Shown: positions 22,437 through 34,349, numbered from the stretch's first letter. The stretch is 64,000 nt of DNA from Aldrovandia affinis (GCA_029706075.1 JAINUG010000052.1:2197498-2261497); one strand, 5' to 3'. A program made the numbers and translations. The notes: a model not told the origin generated them from the letters alone.

Positions 22437-23642
22437 TAGTGGTGTGTCTTTCGTGAACGATTCGTTCCTTTTGAACGAATCCTTTTGGTGAACAGAAAGA
22501 ACTGACTCACCTCCGTGTCGGATTCGTTCCTTTGGTTAATCTAAAGTTGACATTCGTTGAAACTGCAGCGACTCCTCCTATTGAACCATTTCCACCATTG
22601 GGCCTGTAGTAGCCATTAGCCAACGACAGCACTGAAGCGCTTGAGCGGGGTGGGCTCTTTGAGCCCCTCCCGTCGGGGTGACCAAAAACAACAGTAACTC
22701 CAGTTCCTGAACTGGAACTGACTGAGGACCGAATCCATGAAGGACCAAATCTGTGAAGGAACTGGAACTGGACATGCTGTTGCTCTTGTTCCTCGTTCCA
22801 TGAGGCAAGTCCGGATCCGGAACGAGATGCTGCAGCTCTCCCTTCCCATAATGTCTTCATATTGCAATGACGAACTTGCCTGAGACTGAGTATAAAATTA
22901 AAAGCAACTGGTTTACACTAGTTGCTTGGCCCAGCAGTTACATCTGAGAAAAACGTACCCTATAGCCTACTCCCAATTAGGAAATAAATAAACCGTGAAC
23001 GAAAGAGGCTATTTCCCAATGGAGACGTCGCAATATTTTTTAAGGCAGAGTCGCAAACTTGGTCTAGTCTCAACTCAAGAAATGAAACCACATCATTATA
23101 TTCCTTTATTCAAACATAATATGCTAGGCTATATGAATGTATCACAACTTTGGAAGGAACATCTCCAATGATAATTCTAGAGGTCAACATTGTTTTAATA
23201 TTGGTGCAGATAGCTTGGTGAACAAATGTAGGCTATGATGCAGGAAACCGACACAATGCAAATCACACCTTAAATTAGCCAACATAAATACCTAGGTGGC
23301 ACATAGGCTAAATGTATTAATGGACGTTTTAGTCCATGTGAATGATCACTTGGTAATATGTAGCCTACATAGGAAGGTTGTCCTTTCAAGTATTTGTTTA
23401 TGATTATCCTATTGTTACACGGTCCCTTAAAATTAATCGTAATTTAAATTGAGTGATTGACTCAGTTAAACAATATTTACTGACGGAGTCGGACCCAGTC
23501 ACTGCATAACTCTCGTTATCATTCGCGGGAGTCTGAACGATAGCAGCGAAAGGAACTGGTGAACGAATCCGTGAATGAATCCTTTTAGGGAACTAAGTCA
23601 AAGGATTTGTGTCCCTGAAAGGAACCGTAACGCCCACCACTA
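22437..23642. mobile_element. Non-autonomous hAT transposon, 1.2 kb
   Basis: The termini TAGTGGTGTG (22437) and CGCCCACCACTA (ends 23642) are inverted, and 8-bp flanks TTGTCTTT (22429-22436) and TTGGCTTT (23643-23650) differ at one base. That is hAT-type target duplication with slight decay. Subterminal regions are full of GATTCGTTCC/GAACGAATCC motifs in both orientations, plausible transposase binding sites. No transposase domain was recognised in any frame; the 117-codon minus frame at 22507-22860 is without known homology. Confidence 0.85.
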
Positions 23643-24332
23643 TTGGCTTTGAACGCGAGTTAAACGCGCGCTAATAATCATTTCACTCGAATCCTCATTT
23701 GGAAACACAAAGCAACAACATGAACATCGTCTTCACATCTGAACAAGGATGTGAGTCTTGAAAATGAGAGATCTCTTTAGACCAAAATGGTTTGAGGACA
23801 AGACAAGGAATCTTTTTTTTTTTTTTTTTTAAACCTGGCGTAGTCACACTGACGTTTTTTGAGTTTTATCCAATGATAGAAGGAATGCATTTTAATGTGT
23901 GCCGGTTCTCCGATCAAGATTTGGTAAGAAAAAAAAGAAAGCTTATCATTTGTGACCTGATCTCGGCGACACCATTTTTTTTTTTTCCCACCGTCGGATA
24001 ACAGGAGAAGCCGCTGCCGACCGGGTTAGGCCCAATCTCGCGAAGTGAGTCAAGCGCTCCAGACAAGGGGAGTCCGTTGGAGACGCGTCGTAACAGATTT
24101 TCTCCTGTCCAGAAGTTCTGGCCCGGTGATTAATGAGTGAGATAATGTGGTGGGGGAATGAGTAAACACTCCCTTACTCCTGGCTTTGTGCATGAGCGGC
24201 CTGATGACAAGGGCAGAGCAAGGTGACAATCTAACAGGGCTGCCGCCGAACAGAGAGAGAGAAAAAAGTCATAAAAAAGGAAACTCAGCGGAGGGAGGCT
24301 TTGACGGAGCCAGGCCGAACACGCTCGGGAGG
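23643..24332. other. Intronic sequence, possibly regulatory in part
   Basis: Poly-T runs lie at 23812-23831 and 23978-23988. 24110-24245 is repeat-free with GGTGATTAATGAGTGAG and GAGCGGCCTGATGAC, resembling the enhancer-like stretches elsewhere in the window. Confidence 0.3.
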
Positions 24333-24720
24333 TGTTTTTTCATTTTGTTTAACCTTTATTTAACCAGGAAGTCTCTTTGAGATTGAAATCTCCTTTTCAA
24401 GAGAGACCTGGCCAGGGTAGCAGCAGTAGGCCTACACAATAGTTGCAGATAATACAACAATCAACAATACATACAACAATACACATAGACAGCTATTCAC
24501 TGTGGAGGAAAATGACATCTCAAAAACATTTACATCGCTCTGTCACAGTATCTTGTATAACACTTTTAAAATCACCCAGAGGTATGAGATCAACTGAATT
24601 CAGCTCTTCATGTAGAGTGAGTGAGCGGGCAACTTTGGTAATAAAGAGGAGGCCGAGAAAGTGGAAGTTTTTTTTCTCTCAGAGGGAGAATAATGAAAAC
24701 CGCTCAAGGGATCCACAGTT
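24333..24720 (-). mobile_element. LINE 3' end fragment
   Basis: It begins TTTAACCTTTATTTAACCAG + GAAGTCTCTTTGAGATT and continues with AGAGACCTGGCCAGGGTAGC, the complement of a very common teleost LINE terminus. The rest to about 24720 is the presumed 3' UTR/ORF remnant. The clade is not assigned. Confidence 0.65.
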
Positions 24721-26427
24721 TTAATTTCACGTGTAAAGGGGGCTAAAGATTTCATTTAAGGACGCGCTGAGCGGCGAGGAGGTTAATAAGAGGAACAAAG
24801 CGTGCAATGTGAGAACACACACCGAGAGGAAGCTGGGCTGGACTTTCACCTGACACGTTTTTAATTATCCAATTCCAGATATTTCACACAAGAAGAAGAA
24901 GAGGGAGGGGGAGAGGGAAGAAGATTAACTGATTAACAGTCTCTGTAACCCATTACTTAAACATGGTAATCGTTCCAAAACAGATTGTTAAGAGTCAAAA
25001 CGTACTTGTTGAGCATTAAGTATTGCGTTGTGCTGTAGCCTATGTGTGCATGCATCGCAGTCCGAATAGAAAAAAACAATTACTTATGAAGTAAATAGAA
25101 AACAATTCTAAATGCAATATATCAAACAAACCTGAGAAGACTCTCTCTCTCTCACTGTTTCTCGCTGACACACACACAGACACACACATGCACAAAGGTT
25201 CAACCACTTTGTGTTTTATGGCGTAGTTCTGCTTCCTCTTCTTGAGCGTGTTTACTGCTCCCAACATGGCGCTCTGTTTTATTCCTCACCGGGGAACTGA
25301 AATATTAAACAACAGCAACTTTTCTGTCTCTGTTGCTTGCAGATTTATCAGCTGTCTTTATTGATACTCAGCTCGCGCGCATAAAATGACACCGCGCAGT
25401 TCCAGCAGATCGCTGTCGTGCATTCATCACTGTTTTTACTACGTTCCTCTGGCTGTTCAGGGGACATATGTACGAGCCGCCACAGAGGACATCAAACAAC
25501 ACACAACGCGTGGAGCTCAGTGTTGTAAAAAAGCGTAATAAATATACGCTACATTATGTCATTAGAAATGTATATTCTCGATTCCTTTACAATCCCGTTA
25601 TGCATCTTTATGTGTGTGTATACTGGTTGCGTAATCCTAAAAGGACTGTATAAGAGGGAATGTATAAGAGCGTGTGTGTGTGTCGATTATGTATGACCTC
25701 AACTGATTTCTAGTTTCTGCAAAAAACCCGATTTCCCCCCCAAATGTTTGACACCGTCTTACGTCTTACGTAAGGCGACTTTTTCCGAATGGAAGCATCG
25801 ACGCAAATGCCAGTGCTGTTTGTGCGACAATATTGACACCGTCCTCAATTAGTTAAATAAAATTACAAACTGTGTTTGACTTTCTCTGACTTGAGACCTG
25901 ATTACGGACCAACTGGAATATGACAGAGCGTCCCGCCATTTGCCAATGGCATTCGAATCAGTCGCACAGAGAATAATAAATAATTTTCAGTAGTTGTCAG
26001 ACCTGTCTTCTCAGAGACGTCCAAATGCATATTTTCTTTCCTCTCAATGTAATACCGCCCCCCCCGGCCTTCCAAAATCATTAATTTTGTCAGTCTGGTG
26101 CATGGGAATAACCGCTACAAAATGATCCCAAAATACTCTTCCTGTGCCAGTCTGTCACAGAGCACACACTCTGGCTCTGACACGTTTTGCATTATATGTT
26201 TATCAGTCTCTAATGAAATGCTGACAAGTATTTTCCTGCACTAGGGATACTGGTGTTTTCTAATAGCCTTTAACGAACCCCCCCCCCTTTGCCAGTGACA
26301 GTGCTGGGGGGGCCGCTCCCTGGTGAGAGATGATATCGTGCATTGTGAGCGTTTAGAGACCTCTTCTTTGTTTGTTTTTTCCTATCCTCAACCAGCTACC
26401 AAGCTACTGTTTTGAATTTTAATTTGC
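24721..26427. other. Intronic single-copy sequence
   Basis: No gene or transposon recognised. It holds a (CT)/(CA) patch at 25139-25192, poly-C at 26057-26067 and 26278-26288, and a repeat-free segment at 25880-26030 that might be regulatory. Confidence 0.35.
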
Positions 26428-26766
26428 TTCTGATTTCCCCCCGTTTTTCTCCCAATTTGGTGGCCATTTCTTTCGATTCGCCCTCCCCCACGAGCCCGCC
26501 GCCTTTCAATATGGGACAAGCGAATTCCCCCGAGGCCGGTGATGATCCGCCTCCTCCGAGACGGAACTCTCCCACCTACTTTTATAGGGACACCCTTCAC
26601 GCTTCTCAGCGAGCCTGTGCCGGCTCACCCTCCCCCCTCCCTCTGGGACAGACAGCCAATCGGGGCTCCCGAGCCGGGCTGGTGCAGCCAGGGTTCCATC
26701 CCCGGCTGCAGTCGGCAACCTGCATTCCGGGCGAATGCTTTGACCGTTACGCCACCTGAGGCCCCC
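26428..26766 (-). mobile_element. SINE family B, second head type, minus strand
   Basis: The tail complement TTTTTCTCCCAATTTGGTGG is at the left and the head complement GAATGCTTTGACCGTTACGC + CACCTGAGGCCCC at the right. The body contains GGAGGAGGCGGATCATC-type sequence in complement. Confidence 0.92.
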
Positions 26767-27198
26767 ATATCCTGTTTTCTGGTGGCTAACAAAACTTGCA
26801 GGATTTCTTGCAGCGAGAGTGTCTTCATCTCCCGTGTAGGCCTTTTTTTCAGACCATACTCCAGTGGTACTTTCATTTATTCTTAAGGTGCAAAGGAAGG
26901 AGAAACGGCATTAATTATATAACCGTAAAACCATATTAAATTACATGTAAAGTTATTAATACACGTAATACCCTCACCTGTTGCGGAAAATGTAATTATA
27001 CGTCTGTGCTTAAGTTATAATAATAAAATTAATAAAAATTAATAATAATGTCTTTCTCTTTCATTGAGCATAATTGCCAGTGGACATTCACAGGTGTTAA
27101 CACTCTCAACGTGGAATTGATATTAAGGAAAGTATGATTATGGCGTATGACCATCACTGATGACTGATACTGAATATGCATCTGTTACAGGCTTTAAT
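26767..27198. other. Intronic sequence
   Basis: No gene recognised. AT-rich at 27010-27050. Confidence 0.35.
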
Positions 27199-27210
27199 AT
27201 TGGTTTATGG

Positions 27211-27550
27211 GGGCCTCCGATAGTGTAGTGGTCTAATGCACCCATATTGACTGGTCCTTTATGAGTGTGAGCTGCCTATCACGGTCGTGGTTCGAAACCC
27301 GACTGTACCAGACAGGCCCTGGTGGAGAGCCCCAAATGGGGGTGGTGTTTGGCTGTCCGTCCCAGGGGGAGGGTGAGCCGGCGTGAGTTCACTGAGATGC
27401 ACCATCTCAAAGGAAGAAGAGTTTGCTGCCCTCTGAGAATTAGCTTGCCCCATAGAGATGGGCGGTATGTTTGTGGGGGAGGGCAAATCGAAATAAATAT
27501 AGGGTATAATTGGGAGAAAAACTGGAAAAAAATCAGAAACAATAAATAAA
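27211..27550 (+). mobile_element. SINE family B with 12-bp TSD
   Basis: It is flanked by ATTGGTTTATGG at 27199-27210 and 27551-27562. Head GGCCTCCGATAGTGTAGTGG, box B region GTGGTTCGAAACCCGACTG and tail AGGGTATAATTGGGAGAAAA. Confidence 0.94.
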
Positions 27551-27562
27551 ATTGGTTTATGG

Positions 27563-28577
27563 AAATGCTTGCACTCATTCTTGTTTTCTCCCCCCACCCC
27601 CTATGGCTGTGGTCTGAGCCAACTGGACATTACAAATAGAGCACACAACCACAATATATTTTGGGTGCTGACACTCTCCCAGAAGCAAATGATGTTCCTT
27701 TGTTCTCTAACATTGAAAAAAATATATAATAATCTGCTCTTGAATTAATATTGTGTATCATTGTAGTGTGTAAGGCATGGAACATTGAAACCGATGCTCA
27801 GATTCACTATGAAATTCGAATTGCTATCCACACAATATTTACATTAATTTCACTGGAAATCATAAGGCTGTGCAGGTAATAAAACGTGTTTAGATTGGGT
27901 ATGGATGCGAGTCGTATGTAACGTTCAGAATTAAAAGTTTTCTCTTTTTTATAAAACACTGAAAAAAACATTCCCCCCAAAAAAACATTTCCTCTGAAAC
28001 ACTTTCAGGATATTGCTTTCTGACTCAAACCAACGGCAGAAAGTGAACACTTTCTTCATATCTTACATCTTTCATCATGAAAATAGTATCACGTTCAAGT
28101 CAAATTGCTGTCCAAAAAAGTGGTCAGGATAGCTTGTTGAATTGAAAGCATGAATGTGACAAAGTGGAAACGTTACACTTACAGATTGTTCATTATGAAA
28201 GTAGTGTGCTGTTTTGGTGGAAATATCTGCCCTGACTTATTTAAGTGCATGCTGTCCATTCCTACGTGATATTCTACTGATTTGGGACATGGGAAAAGGT
28301 TCAAAGGTTTTAATACTTGTAAATCTCTGTACAATGCCTTTAATTTCAACTGGGGAACATCTGTATACGTTGAACATCTGTACACATTAAATCCACAGTA
28401 AAGAGAGACAGTTGTTATATTAAAAAATGTGCTTTAACAAATGATCGGTTCTTTTCTTAGTTATGAAACATACATTTTTAGTGTTTGGAATGGTGAATGG
28501 TGTTTTCTTCTTCAATGTTTCAGTATTTTAAAGCCTTTGTTAAATTATTTCCATTTGAACTCTCTCACTTTCTCTCT
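27563..28577. other. Intronic sequence
   Basis: No gene or repeat recognised over a kilobase of AT-rich DNA. Confidence 0.35.
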
Positions 28578-28627
28578 CACACACGTACACACAGACGCTC
28601 ACACACGCACGTACACACAGACACACA

Positions 28628-28682
<55 letters not shown>

Positions 28683-28684
28683 AC
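28578..28684. repeat. (CA)n microsatellite
   Basis: ACACAC with scattered GT, GC and GA interruptions. The pure core is about 28624-28676. Confidence 0.96.
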
Positions 28685-29137
28685 ATGCAGTAAACTACAG
28701 AGTTATAAACAGGAACAGTTTTCCCCTGTATGTTCAGACAGAGGGCAATAAGGCTGTCTACACACTCCGGGTTCGGTCATTTCTCAAGCTACCTGTTTGA
28801 GAGTGGCTTCTTCCTTGTACTCCCTTTGCTTCGAAATGGATTGAGATCACATTGAAATCAATATTTACATTTTTTAAACACCATTTGCCATTGTACAATC
28901 ACTTTTAAATTGTCTAAAGAGTTAAGATAACTTTTGAGTACCGTAATATTTTATTATTAGCATGTGATGAAACCTGGGGGGGGTAAGTTTCTCATGAATA
29001 ATTGACTGGAACATCATGCATTGTGCTCTCAAATGCGGCTTATTTTCAAGTGCACACTCGTGTCGTACAAGTAGTTTTAAGCTCCGCGGGCAAACGGTAA
29101 TTTTAAACAGATGCCGCTGCTATGATTACTTTCCGGT
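28685..29137. other. Intronic sequence
   Basis: Nothing recognised. Confidence 0.35.
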
Positions 29138-29208
29138 GTGCGCGTGTGTCTGTGTGTGTGCGCGAGTGTGTGTGTGCATGCGGGTGTGTGTGTGTGTGTG
29201 TGTGTGCG

Positions 29209-29252
<44 letters not shown>

Positions 29253-29344
29253 AGTGTGTGCGTATGTATGTGCGTGTGTGCGCATATGTATGTGCGTGTG
29301 CGTACGTATTTGTGCGCATGTGTGCATGTGCGCGTGTTGCGTGC

Positions 29345-29406
<62 letters not shown>
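29138..29406. repeat. Compound (GT)n/(GC)n microsatellite
   Basis: About 270 bp of alternating purine-pyrimidine: GTGTGT blocks with GCGC and GCATGTATGT variants, ending in a pure GT run (29347-29406). Strict alternation makes it a Z-DNA-forming candidate. Confidence 0.96.
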
Positions 29407-29409
<3 letters not shown>

Positions 29410-29675
29410 CCGCCTCAGACGTCTGTGAAATATGGCTGGGGTTCAGCTTGAGTGCAGAAAGCAGAGATGTAGCTCATCTGTAATACACTGTGTAGACTAA
29501 TATCAGCCCCTCTTTTCTTATATTGCGGCGAGATATTGATCGGGTAAAATTGTGCCATATTGGAGCTGTCTGTTGTGATATTCATCATGTTGTCATGTCC
29601 CCACGGTGCCTGCGAGTTATTAGAAGGTATAGTTGAAGCGTTTTAGTCTCTGTGATGTTGCAAACACTTAATCAG

Positions 29676-29677
<2 letters not shown>
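29407..29677. other. Intronic sequence
   Basis: Nothing recognised. Confidence 0.35.

Positions 29678-29733
<56 letters not shown>
29678..29733. repeat. (TA)n microsatellite
   Basis: About 27 perfect TA dinucleotides. Confidence 0.97.
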
Positions 29734-29736
<3 letters not shown>

Positions 29737-30087
29737 CTCAGGTGATATCTTGCTAAAGATTTATGACTAGTCAAGCCGTGCATTAAGAATGATATCATCA
29801 TGCATGAGGACACTTGGAGTTTCTCTTGGATGTGCTGAGTCTGAGTCTTTCTGCTTTTCACGGCTGGCTCAGAAGGAGTGCTCCCCCCTTACGAAGCCTT
29901 TAAATGGAATCTGCTGCTCGGAGGAATATGGTGGTAATTTACTTAGCGCAGGGCACGGAGCTCCACTCAGGTCACAGAGCAGGTGAGGCATGTCTGAATT
30001 CATTGTTATTCGCCGGCTTTAAAACGTTACAGGTTCTTCTGTCCAGCGTCCCCCTGTGCATGTTTTGGCAGTAGATGCCAATCAGTG

Positions 30088-30367
30088 TTGTGGGAACGAA
30101 AGTAAAAACCTTGATGTGCCGTTTTCAATAAGCCCCCCCAAAGAGGGCATTAACACAGCATCGTGGAGCCTCTTGCTCCCCCCCCGCCCCCCAATCAATT
30201 GCATTCCCTGTGAGTCAGAGAAAGAGTCATAGAGGATCAGCGTGATGCACACAGACCGGCAGATCACCAAAGTTCTGCCCCAAGAATCTCCCTTTGATTC
30301 CCCTTCATGGCAGTACAAAAACGTTCACCTGTGTTTAATTCAATGCAGAGTGGGTCTGTGGTTTCGA
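30088..30367 (+). repeat. Local direct duplication, copy 1
   Basis: 280 bp nearly identical to 31408-31688, in the same orientation and about 1.32 kb apart. Differences are only a few: GAACGAA/GAACCTA near the start, length of the poly-C, CCCTG/CCTG and CCGGC/CCAAC. There is no terminal inverted repeat, tail or target duplication, so this is a segmental duplication and not a transposon pair. Confidence 0.93.
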
Positions 30368-30414
30368 AAAAATAAATAAATAAAAAAGCACTCTGATATT
30401 ATTATTATTATTAT

Positions 30415-30830
30415 TGCAAACAGCGCAGCTGGCAGAATTGATCAGAGCCACATTGTTGAGTGAACTCCAGCGGATGACTGGTGTGGATCCGCATAAACAA
30501 TATTTAAATATGCAAACATGTTCTAGCAGCTAAGGGCTCCAGGGCGGATCAGGCACCATTATTTTTGACTTAAGAACGGGAGGGGGATGGGGGGGCAGAC
30601 TTGTAACCTCCTGTCATACAGCGGGGGCTCCTCGGATTAGGTAAACATTTCCCCTTCCCTCTCCCGCCACGACTCGCTTTTGGACTCCCCCGGATTATTT
30701 ACATTTCATTAATTATTAAATGAGGGCATGTGCAGGAGATCATTTTTTTTGTTTAACGTCTCGCGCCGGATTCCTTACGCTCGGGCCAATTAACGTTAAT
30801 CATTAAGGACTTCCTGTTTAACTTCTGCAA
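30415..30830. promoter_or_regulatory. Candidate conserved intronic enhancer
   Basis: Repeat-free sequence between the two duplicate copies with CGCATAAACAATATTTAAAT, ATATGCAAACATG, TTTCATTAATTATTAAATG and AATTAACGTTAATCATTAAG. The density of homeodomain, forkhead-like (ATAAACAATA) and octamer-like motifs is striking. No conservation test was possible. Confidence 0.33.
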
Positions 30831-30875
30831 GTGTGCTTTGTCTCAGAGAGGGCGTTTTCGCCCAAACCAGCTCTC

Positions 30876-31167
30876 ATATCTCTCTCTCTCTCACTCCCTC
30901 TCTCTTACTCACTCTCTCTCTCCCTCCCCCTCCATCTCTCTCTCTCACTTTCCCTCTCTCTCACTCACTTTTTCTCTCTCACTTCCCCTCCATCTCTCTT
31001 TCTCTCACTCCCCCCTCTCTCTCTCTCTCCCTCTCTCTCTCACTCTCTTTCTCTCACTCCCTCTCTCTCTTTCTCTCTACCTTTTTTCTTTTTCTCTTTC
31101 CCTCTGTCTGTCTTTGTCTCCTTCTCTCCATCTCCCTCTCTCTCCCTCTCCCTCTCCCTCCCTCCGT
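30876..31167. repeat. (TC)n pyrimidine tract
   Basis: About 290 bp of CTCTCT with CCCTCC, TCACTC and TTTTTC interruptions. The Ser/Leu/Pro-rich frames are artefacts. Confidence 0.97.
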
Positions 31168-31297
31168 TGGATTCTGTGATTGTGCTACAAGGCCACGGTT
31201 TGATGATGACATCACTGTCCTCTTTGGTGGGAACACACCAGAACTTGACATATATGTGACACATACAAATCTAGTTCCTGATTTCATGTCTGAAGTT

Positions 31298-31373
31298 CCA
31301 GTGGGTTCCTGGTTTGGAAAAATGTCATTTATTTACCAGTGGGTTCCTGGTTTGGAAAAATGTCATTTATTTA
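31298..31373. repeat. 38-bp perfect tandem duplication
   Basis: CCAGTGGGTTCCTGGTTTGG and the following 18 bases occur twice back to back, starting at 31298 and 31336. Confidence 0.95.
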
Positions 31374-31407
31374 AAAATATTTTTGTATTGGACGAGACAA
31401 AACAGGT

Positions 31408-31688
31408 TTGTGGGAACCTAAGTAAAAACCTTGATGTGCCGTTTTCAATAAGCCCCCCCAAAGAGGGCATTAACACAGCATCGTGGAGCCTCTTGCTCCC
31501 CCCCCCCCCGCCCCAATCAATTGCATTCCTGTGAGTCAGAGAAAGAGTCATAGAGGATCAGCGTGATGCACACAGACCAACAGATCACCAAAGTTCTGCC
31601 CCAAGAATCTCCCTTTGATTCCCCTTCATGGCAGTACAAAAACGTTCACCTGTGTTTAATTCAATGCAGAGTGGGTCTGTGGTTTCGA
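31408..31688 (+). repeat. Local direct duplication, copy 2
   Basis: Partner of 30088-30367. It has a longer poly-C and is followed by different sequence from base 31689. Confidence 0.93.
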
Positions 31689-32266
31689 CATGCATATTAA
31701 AAAGTATATTATTGTATTATCTGCATTGTCCTTAACCTTTGTCTGAGACTATATTCATTCATTTCCATGACAGCTGAACTCAAGTTTTGTATCAAAAGCA
31801 AAATGCAATTGACTAAATTGGTTACTGAAAGTTAAAGACTGGCACTGTGGTTTACCTCAGGTAATAATTTTGAAATAATTGTATGCGTCACTTTCGGCGT
31901 ATTGTTTTCCTGCGTGTCTTTATTTTTGGCTCTGTCTCTTAATAAGTATTGTAATTAAAAGCACATTAAAGTCTTAGCTATCATCTTAACTGACTTTTCA
32001 AGTACAATTTCCCCAAACAATGGGGGCGGATTAATAAACAGCAGCTTTATTTCTGTCTACAGAGTTACTTACTACAGGGAACCGATTTAAATACCCTTCA
32101 GGATGACTTCTCATTCATTACGCTGGCTGTATTCCTCTGCCAGAATTTGGGATTAATTGGAAATTAATCTTTTTGCACCAGAACAACTTTCCCTTTTGTC
32201 TGCGTTGTAAGGATCGGGCATAACACATTGAGGTTACTACAACCTGTTTGTTGGAACCCCACTCAA
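31689..32266. other. Intronic sequence, possibly regulatory
   Basis: Repeat-free. 31915-32060 contains CTTAATAAGTATTGTAATTA and GGCGGATTAATAAACAGC. Confidence 0.3.
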
Positions 32267-32280
32267 AAGAGTGATATGTT

Positions 32281-32610
32281 GTAGGCTGGCGGATAGCGTA
32301 ATGGTCTAACACACCCACATTTGGCTGGTCGTGTACGAGTGTGAGCTGCCTATCAGGGACGCGGTTCAAAACCTGTCTCTGCCAGACTGGCCCTGGCCAT
32401 TAGCCCCGATCGGGAGCAGCATTTGGTTGTCTGCTCCTGAGGGAGGGGGAGGGTGGTCGGCATGAACTCGCTGTGGAGCACGTAAAGAGTGTCTCCAGAA
32501 AGGCGGTCGGTGAGTTCCGTCTCGAAGGAGGCAGATCATCACTGGCCTTGGAGAGTAGCTTGCCCCGTAGAGACAGGAACAAAACAAACAAAAAATAATA
32601 CTTAAAAAAA
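32281..32610 (+). mobile_element. SINE family B with 14-bp TSD
   Basis: AAGAGTGATATGTT lies on both sides (32267-32280 and 32612-32625). Head GGCTGGCGGATAGCGTAATG, box B-like CGGTTCAAAACCTGTC, 3' part truncated relative to the 7988 copy, and an A-rich end. Confidence 0.93.
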
Positions 32611-32625
32611 AAAGAGTGATATGTT

Positions 32626-33560
32626 AAACTGGATGTCTCCCAAGCTGGAACATATAAGGAGTGAATAAACCAATGAAAAGGTGTGGTGGAGGTGGCACAT
32701 CGTCGATGGCGATTTTCATATTCGGAGCGGTTATCGGGCCGTGCATATTAATTACCTGATTAATCTAATTCATCTTTTTTTCTCGTCTTGTTATTTGTTT
32801 TTCCCCCTGACCTTTTTAATGTGGGGGAGATTCGTTCACGCTTGGGTCATTTTAAGCACCTCACCAGCTTTACCGTACTGCATTTCCCAGAGCCGCGTTG
32901 TCAAAAAAGCTCTTTTTTAATTTCTTATTTTTTATTTGTTCAGTGGTAACTCCTCCAGCTTCGCTCTGTCAGAATGCAGCCTGGATGCAAATGTGACAGG
33001 AAGTATATTATTATCATTACTGCGTGGCGTATTATTTGCCTAAAAGGCCCCGACATTCAAAGTCAGATTACCGCCATTTCCTTTTTCATTCATCTCAGGA
33101 AATCCATTTTAATTTACAGGAAACCCAGATGAACGTGCATCAGTGGGTGTACGTTAAAAGGTAAAAGGAAAGGAGAATAGGACTGCTCCGTGTTTATTCC
33201 CCATTAAAAGTTTTTGTTGTGCGGACAGGTGAAATAATTGCAAAAGTGTAGTCGGCGTTGCGTACAGGATCTCGTAAAGGGATGAGCTGTTAAAAATGAG
33301 ATGATTCGAGAGACAGACATTTGCGAGGAAAGTTTTGTTCGAATGCCTTGACAGTCTCGCTCTTTCTCTCATTTCAGATGTTGGCAGGGTAGCAGGCGGC
33401 CCCCACGGAAATGTGCTCCTTTCATACTTGAGTAATTGATGAATTGTATGCAATATGCAAATGAGAATCCATAAATCTTATGAATGACAGCTTAATTTAT
33501 GTGAGCCTTAATGAATGCAGGATTAGATTTTAATTAAATATTCTCAAAGGCACCCTGACT
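32626..33560. promoter_or_regulatory. Candidate regulatory cluster
   Basis: Over 900 bp without repeats. It contains CATATTAATTACCTGATTAA, ATGCAAATGTGACAGG, GCAATATGCAAATGAGAATC (octamer), GACAGCTTAATTTATG, GCCTTAATGAATGC and TTTTAATTAAATATTC. Two perfect octamer cores (ATGCAAAT) and multiple TAATTA sites make it one of the best enhancer candidates here. Confidence 0.35.
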
Positions 33561-34211
33561 AGTAAGTTTTTTAAAGCCTTGTTTTTGAAGACTTGTTTCG
33601 TGCGCACTTGCAGTTCATGAAAATGAAAAGATCAGTCGGGGTTGTTAAAGGAAATTTCCTCAGTTTTTTTAAGATAAGGCCTGTTCTGTTTTGTTAACCA
33701 AAGGGGGGGACTGCAATTAATAAATATTGAGAAGGGGGGGGGGAAATCATGTCTACCGATCTCATTTAGACTTTCCTGGAACTGTTCATTTTCATATATT
33801 TGATTAACTGCATTGACTTTATTTTTTTATTTTTTATTTTTTTGCTGTATCTGATTTATAACATTTTGGTAAGAGTATCTGTTTAATTAAGAATATCGTC
33901 CATTAGGAATGAAAAAGTCAACCAATTAGGCATTCTCCATCAATCCCCATGATGTAGAGAAAGTCTGCTTACACGTTATTAGTGGTAATAGAAATGATAC
34001 TAAATAATTTCAGGCCTTGCAATTAGTGAACGCAATAATGAAATCAGTTTTTTTCCCGCCACTAATGATGCATTAGAATAATCAGGACTTTTTCTTCTGC
34101 TTCTTCCTTTTCTTAAGATTTTCAGCCTTCTTTCTATGCCTGGCGAACTCTGTTTTTTGGATCATCATTCGAATGAAGTTTAAATGATGTTTATTAACAC
34201 ACATGTTCTAA
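33561..34211. other. Intronic sequence
   Basis: AT-rich with poly-G (33700, 33737) and poly-T (33820) runs. No gene or repeat recognised. Confidence 0.35.
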
Positions 34212-34349
34212 TCTGGCTCAGTAGGTAGAGCGTGGTGTTGGCAACGCTTAGCTTGTGGGTTAGATTCCCATTGAGACGACATATGCTGAAAAATGTATGC
34301 ATTCACTACTGTGTTGCTTTGGATAAAAGCGTCTGATAAATGGCATATA
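34212..34349 (+). mobile_element. SINE family A, copy 6, broken by a Tc1 insertion in its tail
   Basis: GGCTCAGTAGGTAGAGCGTG at the head, GGTTAGATTCCC at box B, and the tail GTCTGATAAATGGCATA ends at a TA where the foldback Tc1 begins. ATGGCATATATG reappears directly after that element (35991), consistent with the SINE tail continuing. Confidence 0.87.

Noticed and set aside
22507..22860. 117-codon minus frame in the hAT element as its transposase
   Set aside because: No BED, RNase-H or dimerisation motif was seen, and it overlaps repeated GGAACTGGAACTG-like sequence.
29016..29451. Cysteine/valine-rich secreted peptide genes in the GT repeat
   Set aside because: CVCVCV and HTHTHT strings are dinucleotide repeat translations in all frames.
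30831..31534. 233-codon + frame starting before the TC tract
   Set aside because: Most of it is CT-repeat translation; the rest runs through the duplicated non-coding block, with no known domain.
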